From contig JAQBPI010000015.1 of NCBI GenBank assembly GCA_028287605.1, positions 1 through 6,512 of the forward strand: 6,512 nt of DNA, given 5' to 3'. Under the pieces are notes generated by a model. The model was not told where the DNA came from. It saw only the letters and a program-made list of their open reading frames with translations, and ran no database searches. The stretch comes from Chloroflexota bacterium. GTDB lineage: Bacteria > Chloroflexota > Dormibacteria > Aeolococcales > Aeolococcaceae. Below are positions 1 to 6,512 of this stretch, in pieces. How positions within the stretch are numbered: the first letter of the stretch is position 1; every line of letters starts with the position of its first letter. The translations under genes were made by a program, and so were the position numbers.

Positions 1-1408
1 TGGCCCGCACCTCACGACGCAGCCGCGGGAGCAGCGGGTTGCGCAGCGGCGAGCTGACCACCTGGTGCACCGGCGTGGCCGCCTCCGAGCCCGGCCAGCG
101 GGCCCGCGAGACGTAGCCGAAGTGGACGTCGCCGCCGACCAGGACGAGCGACGAGGGCGCGGCGCCGCGGCGGCCGGCGGCGACCTCGGTGACCCCGTCG
201 ACGAGGCCGTGCAGGCTGCGCCCGAAGGCCGCCCAGTGCTCGAGGTCGAGGGCCTGCCGCAGCCGCTCGCCGCCGCGCGCCGCCGCCCGTCCCCAGGCGC
301 CGGCGCAGACGCGCTCGTTCCAGCGCTCGAGGTGGTGGAGTGCGGGAGGCAGCAGCACCGGCAGCGAGCTCACCAGCAGCAGGTGATCGACGTCACCCCG
401 GAGCCGGTCCCTCAGCCACTCCTCGGTGGGGCCGTCGAGCATCGCCCTGCCCTCCGGCTCGAGCACCCGCGCCGCCCGCGAGTCGACGACCACGACGCGG
501 GTGTGGGGGAGCTCGTGGGCGTGGCTCCAGCGCCACCGGTGGGGATGGCCCGCGGCGTCGGCGGCGAGCTCGAGCACCACCGCGGTGGCGTCGCCGGCGG
601 CGAGGGCGGCGGCGAGGCGGGGGTCGTCGCGGGCCTCCGCGGCGCCGAGGTTGCCGAGGTGCTGGTAGAGCCAGTAGCTCGCCATCGCGGAGACGATCCG
701 CCGCTGCCACCAGGGGTGGGCGCGCATCTGCTCGAGCCAGGCGAGGGACGTGTTCCAGTCGTCGTGCACCTCGTGGTCGTCGAAGAGCATGAGGTTGCCG
801 ACCGTGGAGAGCAGCCAGCGGACGGCGGGGGGGCTCCACGACTCCACGTAGAGGCTGCGGTACTCCTCCAGCTCGACCGCCTGGTCCCGCGGCGGCCCGG
901 GTGACGGACGGCGCCGCACCAGCGCCGCGGTCGCCGGGGGCAGCTCGTCGGCGTAGACCTGGTCACCGATGTGGAGCAGCAGGTGCGGCCAGCGCTCGTG
1001 GGGCTGGCCCGCCATGCGCAGGGCGAGCGCCTCGAGGGCGTCGGGTCCGTGGCCGTCGGGGTGGTCCCGGGGCATCAGCGTGTAGGGCGGGCGGTGGGGA
1101 TGCCCGACCCGGCAGGAGCCCACGACCAGCCGCACCCCCTCGGGGCCCGGGGTGCGCAGCACGCTCGGCGGGAAGGGCGACGAGGGCTGCGGCCAGCGCA
1201 CCTCGCCGTCGAGCCGCACCTGGTACGGGGTGGCCACGCCGGGGGTCAGGCCGTCGACCACCACCAGCGCGTAGTGACGGCCCCCGACGGCGAAGCTGCG
1301 CGCCCGGCAGCCGAGGATCTCCACGCTGCAGGGCGCGTCGGTCTCCACCCACACCGTGGCCTCGCCGGCACCGAGGTGCCGGACGACGGGCCCGAGGACC
1401 AGCTCCAG
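1..1408 (-). CDS. PhoD-like metallophosphatase (alkaline phosphatase D family), C-terminus cut by window edge
   Basis: This is a calcineurin-fold metallophosphatase of the PhoD-like type, expected to hydrolyse phosphate mono- or diesters; its substrate cannot be read from sequence. The visible 469 codons show an N-terminal beta-sandwich-like region (about residues 1-90, starting ELVLGP after the initiator), then the metal-site motifs VVGSCR (Cys99, aligned with the cysteine that binds iron in Bacillus PhoD), HIGDQVYADE (146-155), LFDDHEVHDDW (208-218) and GGDVHFGY (425-432). Reading is open to the left edge. No signal peptide or Tat motif is present, unlike classical secreted PhoD, so I infer a cytoplasmic enzyme. 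No ATG, GTG or TTG lies in frame between the aconitase stop and the conserved N-terminal block. The best start is CTG at 1408, with AGGAG 7 nt upstream inside the aconitase gene. The next usable start, GTG at residue 19, would cut into conserved sequence. It is in the same frame as the upstream aconitase gene, separated only by its TGA and one GGG codon. Family call is firm, start is moderate. Confidence 0.88.
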   Translation of the reverse strand, partial: MELVLGPVVRHLGAGEATVWVETDAPCSVEILGCRARSFAVGGRHYALVVVDGLTPGVATPYQVRLDGEVRWPQPSSPFPPSVLRTPGPEGVRLVVGSCRVGHPHRPPYTLMPRDHPDGHGPDALEALALRMAGQPHERWPHLLLHIGDQVYADELPPATAALVRRRPSPGPPRDQAVELEEYRSLYVESWSPPAVRWLLSTVGNLMLFDDHEVHDDWNTSLAWLEQMRAHPWWQRRIVSAMASYWLYQHLGNLGAAEARDDPRLAAALAAGDATAVVLELAADAAGHPHRWRWSHAHELPHTRVVVVDSRAARVLEPEGRAMLDGPTEEWLRDRLRGDVDHLLLVSSLPVLLPPALHHLERWNERVCAGAWGRAAARGGERLRQALDLEHWAAFGRSLHGLVDGVTEVAAGRRGAAPSSLVLVGGDVHFGYVSRARWPGSEAATPVHQVVSSPLRNPLLPRLRREVRA

Positions 1409-1411
1409 CCC

Positions 1412-4159
<2,748 letters not shown>

Positions 4160-4166
4160 GCGGTTG

Positions 4167-4172
4167 CTCCTT
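4167..4172 (-). promoter_or_regulatory. Ribosome binding site of acnA
   Basis: AAGGAG on the minus strand, 7 nt before the ATG at 4159. It is the clearest Shine-Dalgarno in the window and fixes the aconitase start. It contrasts with the redox gene at 6084, which has none. Confidence 0.75.
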
Positions 4173-4211
4173 CACCGGGGTCGATCAGCGCACTCGCAGA
4201 CGATCTTCGCA

Positions 4212-4240
4212 CCTGGCGGCCGGGGAGCAGCCTGGCGGCC
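4212..4240. repeat. 10-bp direct repeat in the ccdA-acnA gap
   Basis: The sequence CCTGGCGGCC occurs at 4212-4221 and again at 4231-4240, a 19-bp period with a 9-bp spacer. It sits in the 95-bp gap (4160-4254) between the ccdA stop and the acnA start. A spacing near two helical turns could place two protein monomers on one face of the DNA upstream of acnA, but the motif is very GC-rich and chance is a serious alternative. I see no clear -10 element and no terminator with a T-run in the rest of the gap; a 5-bp GC stem just past the ccdA stop lacks a U-tract. Confidence 0.4.
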
Positions 4241-4254
4241 CTGTCGCACGGCCG

Positions 4255-4992
4255 CTAGCCGCCGTGGGGGACCGAGAGCGAGGCCAGCAGCGAGGTCAGC
4301 CGCGAGTACTGGCCGCTGAGCAGGAGAACCCCGAGGGCGGCGACCAGCACCCCACCGGCGCGGGCGGCGGGGACGGCGACGCGAGCCAGGCGCCGCCCCA
4401 GGTCCGGCAGCGAGGCGTACAGCAGCGCGGCGATCACGAAGGGCAGCCCCAGGCCGAGGGCGTAGGCGCCGAGCAGCAGCGCCCCGGCGGCGACATGCGA
4501 GCTCACCGCGGCGAGGGTGAGCGCCGAGGCCAGGTAGGGGCCGACGCAGGGGGTCCAGCCGATGGCGAAGACCGCTCCGAGCGGGAACGCCGCCCAGAGC
4601 CCGGCGGCACGCACCCGCGCGGGCAGCTCGAGGCGGGCGCCCCGCTCCAGCCAGCCGCCCCGGAGCACCCCGGCGAGCGCCAGCCCCAGCACCACCATCG
4701 CCGCCCCCCCGGCGATCTCCACCGGCCGCTGCGCCTGCCGGACCTGCCGGCCGAGCCCGCCGGCGCCGATGCCGAGGAGGACGAAGACGGTGCCGAAGCC
4801 GGCGACGAACAGCAGCGTGCCCCCGACCAGGCGCCCGCGGTGGCTCCGGCGCCTCTCGGGGTCGGCGAGGTCGGCGGCGGAGATGCCGCCGGCGTAGGAG
4901 AGGTAGGCGGGGAGCAGCGGCAGCGAGCAGGGGTTCAGGAACGAGCCCAGCCCGGCGATGAAGGTGGCGACGAGGGTGGGGAGCGCGACCAT
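4255..4992 (-). CDS. ccdA: CcdA-family transmembrane thiol:disulfide electron transporter
   Basis: Integral membrane protein that carries reducing equivalents from cytoplasmic thioredoxin to extracytoplasmic thiol proteins, used for cytochrome c maturation and other disulfide reduction. Its 245 residues match the usual six-helix CcdA length. Hydrophobic segments lie at roughly residues 5-28, 57-79, 92-110, 130-160, 168-192 and 209-228. The redox cysteines are in their expected helices: Cys22 in FLNPCSLPLLPAYLSYAGG (helix 1) and Cys149 in GWTPCVGP (helix 4). The ATG at 4992 lies 15 bp after the stop of the thioredoxin-like gene; only a weak CAGGG precedes it, so coupling to the upstream gene is likely. 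The neighbouring thioredoxin-like protein is its obvious extracytoplasmic partner; together they equal the parts of the single-chain protein DipZ. The gene ends with TAG at 4255. Confidence 0.93.
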   Translation of the reverse strand: MVALPTLVATFIAGLGSFLNPCSLPLLPAYLSYAGGISAADLADPERRRSHRGRLVGGTLLFVAGFGTVFVLLGIGAGGLGRQVRQAQRPVEIAGGAAMVVLGLALAGVLRGGWLERGARLELPARVRAAGLWAAFPLGAVFAIGWTPCVGPYLASALTLAAVSSHVAAGALLLGAYALGLGLPFVIAALLYASLPDLGRRLARVAVPAARAGGVLVAALGVLLLSGQYSRLTSLLASLSVPHGG

Positions 4993-5007
4993 GCCCTGGG
5001 TGCCGGC

Positions 5008-6084
5008 TCAGCCGAAGGTGAAGGTGTAGAGGCGGAAGCCGGCGGGCACCGCCAGGTCGATGACATGGTCGCCCGGGGTGACGCCCTGGAGCACGTGGCG
5101 CAGGTCGGGGCCACCGACGGTGAGCCCGCCGGCGGCGAGGTCGGGTCCGCGCCCCGCCGCCGGCACCGGGGCGCCGTCGAGGGTCACCCCCACCCGCAGC
5201 GGCGCGCCCGACGCGCTGCCCCCGACCACGTACACGTCGCCGGCGTGGAAGCGCAGCCGCACATGTCCGGCGGTCGCCGCCTCGAGGTACTCGGCGCGGT
5301 CTACCCAGCCCCCGGCGACGGTCGGGAGGTCGCGGGCGCGGGGGTCGCCGCGGTCCGGATAGTCGACCCGGGTGCCCTGGGCGCCGTACTCCTCGCCGTC
5401 GCCGAGGCTGCCGCGGAGGCTGCCGGCGTACAGCTCGGGGGTGGTGTCGGAGCCCGGGGTGGCGCCGCCCGTGGCCGCGGGCGCGGCGGTGGCGCCGCCG
5501 CCCAGGAGCTGCAGCACCGCGTTCTCGGTGCCGGCGTACTCGCCCTCGCCGGCGTGGACGTAGGCGAGCCGGCCCTGGCGGTCGACCAGGTACTCGGCGG
5601 GCCAGTACTGGTTGCCGTAGGCGTTCCAGGTGGCCATGGCGCTGTCGAGCGCGACCGGCCAGGTCACCCCCAGCCGGCGCACCGCGGCGGCGACGTTGGC
5701 GGGGTCCTTCTCGAAGTCGAACTCGGGCGAGTGCACGCCCACGATCACCAGGCCGCGGTCGCGGTAGTGGTCGAGGAGAGCCCGGAGGTGGGGGATGGTA
5801 CGGGTGCAGTTGACGCAGGAGAAGGTCCAGAAGTCGACCAGCACCACGCTGCCGCGCAGCTGGTCGCGGTGCAGCGGCGGGCTGTTGATCCACTGGCGGA
5901 TGCCGGTGAAGTCGGGGACCGGACGGCGGTCGCCCTCGGGGACGAGCGACGCCGTGGGCGCGCCTCCGGTCCCGCCGCCGCCGGGGTCGGCGGAGGGATG
6001 GGTCACGGCGACCCCCACGGCGAGGGCCGCGACCACCGCGAGCACGGCGCCGAGCGCCCAGCGGTAGCGATGGCGGGATCCCAT
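5008..6084 (-). CDS. Membrane-anchored TlpA-like thioredoxin with DipZ-type C-terminal domain
   Basis: Extracytoplasmic thiol-disulfide oxidoreductase, 358 residues from the chosen start. Residues 1-9 are basic (MGSRHRYRW), followed by one hydrophobic segment (about 10-28) that acts as signal or anchor; there is no lipobox cysteine. The thioredoxin domain covers about 45-190, with redox motif WTFSCVNCTRTIPHL (Cys90, Cys93), and the NQYWPAEYLVD loop carrying the likely cis-proline. A low-complexity Gly/Ala/Thr linker leads to TPELYAG (215-221) and a beta-rich C-terminal domain ending in LYTFTFG. CxxC context, cis-Pro loop, TPExY motif and C-terminal FTFG all match the periplasmic half of mycobacterial DipZ, whose last domain is carbohydrate-binding-like. 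The frame is open up to an ATG at 6300, but that 72-residue extension is Arg/Pro/Ser-rich and would precede the signal anchor, so I reject it. No Shine-Dalgarno precedes the ATG at 6084; a -10-like hexamer ends 6 nt before it, suggesting leaderless translation. CcdA follows 15 bp downstream and should be its electron donor. Confidence 0.92.
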   Translation of the reverse strand: MGSRHRYRWALGAVLAVVAALAVGVAVTHPSADPGGGGTGGAPTASLVPEGDRRPVPDFTGIRQWINSPPLHRDQLRGSVVLVDFWTFSCVNCTRTIPHLRALLDHYRDRGLVIVGVHSPEFDFEKDPANVAAAVRRLGVTWPVALDSAMATWNAYGNQYWPAEYLVDRQGRLAYVHAGEGEYAGTENAVLQLLGGGATAAPAATGGATPGSDTTPELYAGSLRGSLGDGEEYGAQGTRVDYPDRGDPRARDLPTVAGGWVDRAEYLEAATAGHVRLRFHAGDVYVVGGSASGAPLRVGVTLDGAPVPAAGRGPDLAAGGLTVGGPDLRHVLQGVTPGDHVIDLAVPAGFRLYTFTFG

Positions 6085-6090
6085 GACCGC

Positions 6091-6096
6091 TGTATA
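6091..6096 (-). promoter_or_regulatory. Possible -10 element of the thioredoxin-ccdA transcript (leaderless)
   Basis: TATACA on the minus strand ends 6 nt before the ATG at 6084, so a start site 7 nt downstream would fall on the A of the ATG. It matches the TATAAT consensus at 4 of 6 positions, and no convincing -35 is seen 17-18 nt upstream. Absence of a Shine-Dalgarno at this gene supports leaderless transcription. This is an inference from spacing only. Confidence 0.4.
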
Positions 6097-6099
6097 CCG

Positions 6100-6116
6100 C
6101 GGGCGTGTTGCGCCCG
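6100..6116. promoter_or_regulatory. Perfect 6-bp inverted repeat over the thioredoxin gene promoter
   Basis: CGGGCG and CGCCCG flank a 5-nt centre (TGTTG). The dyad lies 3 bp upstream of the -10-like hexamer, in the stretch where the -10/-35 spacer and -35 box should be, so it could be a repressor site. GC-only arms occur often by chance in such DNA, and no regulator gene is visible nearby. Confidence 0.3.
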
Positions 6117-6358
6117 GATGGCGAACCCAGCACCACCTGCGAGGGGACGCTGCTGACCGCAGAGGTGCTCGGCCACTCCTGCCTCGGCTCCCATACCAGG
6201 ACAGACTCCCCGGCGATAGGATCGACGCTGGCCCGCCGGCTGCACCATTGTCGTCAGCCGTGGCCGCAACTCGAGAGGTCCGACGGTTCCGCTGTGACAC
6301 GTTCCTGGACCGCCATCACCGCAGCGGCGCGAGCCCCAAGACCCCGGCGCTTCTCCGC

Positions 6359-6364
6359 TACCGT
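6359..6364 (+). promoter_or_regulatory. Possible -10 element of the RelA/SpoT-like gene (leaderless)
   Basis: TACCGT fits the TANNNT form of a -10 box and ends 6 nt before the ATG at 6371, placing the expected transcript start on the A of that ATG. The GTGGAG directly abutting the ATG is too close to act as a Shine-Dalgarno. No clear -35 box is visible. The same 6-nt spacing is seen at the divergent gene. Confidence 0.4.
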
Positions 6365-6370
6365 GTGGAG

Positions 6371-6512
6371 ATGCCTGACATCTCCAGAAGCCAGGTTGAC
6401 CGGCTCGGCGAGAGGCTCAAGGGCGCGCCGACGCCTGAGGACCTTCAGATCCTCGCCGCGTATCGTCAGAGCTTCCAGCCTGCCCTCGCCGAGGTCGCCG
6501 AGATCGTACGAG
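6371..6512 (+). CDS. N-terminus of a RelA/SpoT-domain (alarmone synthetase-like) protein, cut by window edge
   Basis: Forty-seven codons are visible before the window ends. They begin MPDISRSQVDRLGERLKG and contain PEDLQILAAYRQSF, followed by a helical AEVAEIVR stretch. From memory, this Ser-x-Ser-Q-(I/V)-D-R-L-G-(E/D)-R-L, then D-L-x-x-L-x-x-Y-R-x-S-F pattern is the usual opening of stand-alone RelA/SpoT-domain proteins that synthesise or act on (p)ppGpp. The catalytic domain lies beyond the edge, so activity cannot be judged. ATG at 6371 is preferred; an in-frame GTG at 6365 is the alternative, adding two residues. Codon use is less G/C-biased than its neighbours: about 10 of 47 third positions are A or T (for example AGA, GTT, TAT, GTA, CGA), against 3 of the first 47 in acnA. 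It is transcribed away from the other genes and is unlikely to be functionally tied to them. Confidence 0.62.
   Translation, partial: MPDISRSQVDRLGERLKGAPTPEDLQILAAYRQSFQPALAEVAEIVR

Larger units (their letters stand above)
6085..6370. other. Divergent intergenic region
   Basis: This 286-bp spacer separates the leftward redox/aconitase cluster from the rightward RelA/SpoT-like gene. It has no convincing gene: the frames open across it show no recognisable motif and do not continue conserved protein sequence. Its base composition is visibly less GC-extreme than the coding regions, as expected for non-coding DNA. The edges carry the two -10-like hexamers, and the left edge carries the dyad at 6100-6116. 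I see no rho-independent terminator and no riboswitch-like structure in the middle. Confidence 0.6.

Noticed and set aside
4172..6136. 654-codon open frame on the minus strand overlapping both redox genes
   Set aside because: It is an out-of-frame reading, mostly Arg and Pro, across two genes whose correct frames carry clear CcdA and thioredoxin motifs.
4264..6156. 630-codon open frame on the plus strand opposite ccdA and the thioredoxin gene
   Set aside because: Same GC-driven artefact: it spans two real genes on the other strand and its translation is Gly/Ala/Glu/His-rich with no domain signature.
6134..6167. Imperfect inverted repeat (CACCTGCG-type arms with a one-base bulge) in the divergent spacer
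   Set aside because: Short bulged arms, a loop of about 16 nt and no T-run; it fits neither a terminator nor a clear operator and is expected by chance in GC-rich DNA.
6217..6222. TAGGAT on the plus strand as an additional -10 box
   Set aside because: It has no -35 partner at 16-18 nt and lies about 150 bp from the nearest start codon; a closer TANNNT box is better placed.
6085..6300. N-terminal extension of the thioredoxin-like protein to an ATG at 6300
   Set aside because: The 72 extra residues are Arg/Ser/Pro-rich, would sit ahead of a normal basic-plus-hydrophobic signal anchor, and cover the proposed promoter; the ATG at 6084 gives a standard signal-anchor start.

Overview
The window is very GC-rich (more than 70% by eye, with strong G/C preference at third codon positions). 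It looks like a chromosomal segment from a high-GC bacterium. The gene types would fit an actinobacterium or a GC-rich soil lineage near Chloroflexota/Dormibacterota, but the sequence alone does not settle the taxon. I see no insertion sequence, CRISPR array, tRNA, rRNA or phage gene.

Layout. Four genes run leftward on the minus strand and take up almost everything from position 6084 to 1. In transcription order they are: (1) a membrane-anchored TlpA-like thioredoxin with a DipZ-type C-terminal carbohydrate-binding-like domain (6084-5008); (2) CcdA, a six-helix membrane thiol-electron transporter (4992-4255), 15 bp downstream; (3) a complete AcnA-type aconitase of 915 residues (4159-1412), after a 95-bp gap that contains a 10-bp direct repeat and a good ribosome binding site; (4) a PhoD-like metallophosphatase (1408 to the left edge, C-terminus missing). 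Gene 4 begins 3 bp after the aconitase stop, in the same frame, and apparently uses CTG as its start. A divergent gene enters at the right edge on the plus strand (6371-6512). Its first 47 residues resemble the N-terminus of RelA/SpoT-domain (alarmone synthetase-like) proteins. The 286-bp divergent spacer (6085-6370) holds the likely promoters of both flanking genes. Each has a -10-like hexamer ending exactly 6 nt before its ATG, which suggests leaderless transcripts.

How the genes work together. Genes 1 and 2 together make the same set of domains as the single mycobacterial-type protein DipZ (CcdA + thioredoxin + C-terminal domain), but as two genes in the reverse order. CcdA would pass electrons from cytoplasmic thioredoxin across the membrane to the CxxC of the extracytoplasmic partner, for reduction of cell-surface or cytochrome c apoprotein disulfides. 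Aconitase belongs to the TCA cycle. The PhoD-like enzyme probably hydrolyses phosphoester bonds in the cytoplasm, since no export signal is visible. The last two have no obvious biochemical link to the redox pair and may simply share its transcription.

I did not find a convincing previously undescribed system. The points most worth checking are the CTG start of the phosphatase inside the aconitase-phosphatase junction, the split and rearranged DipZ module, and the two apparently leaderless divergent promoters with a dyad overlapping one of them.
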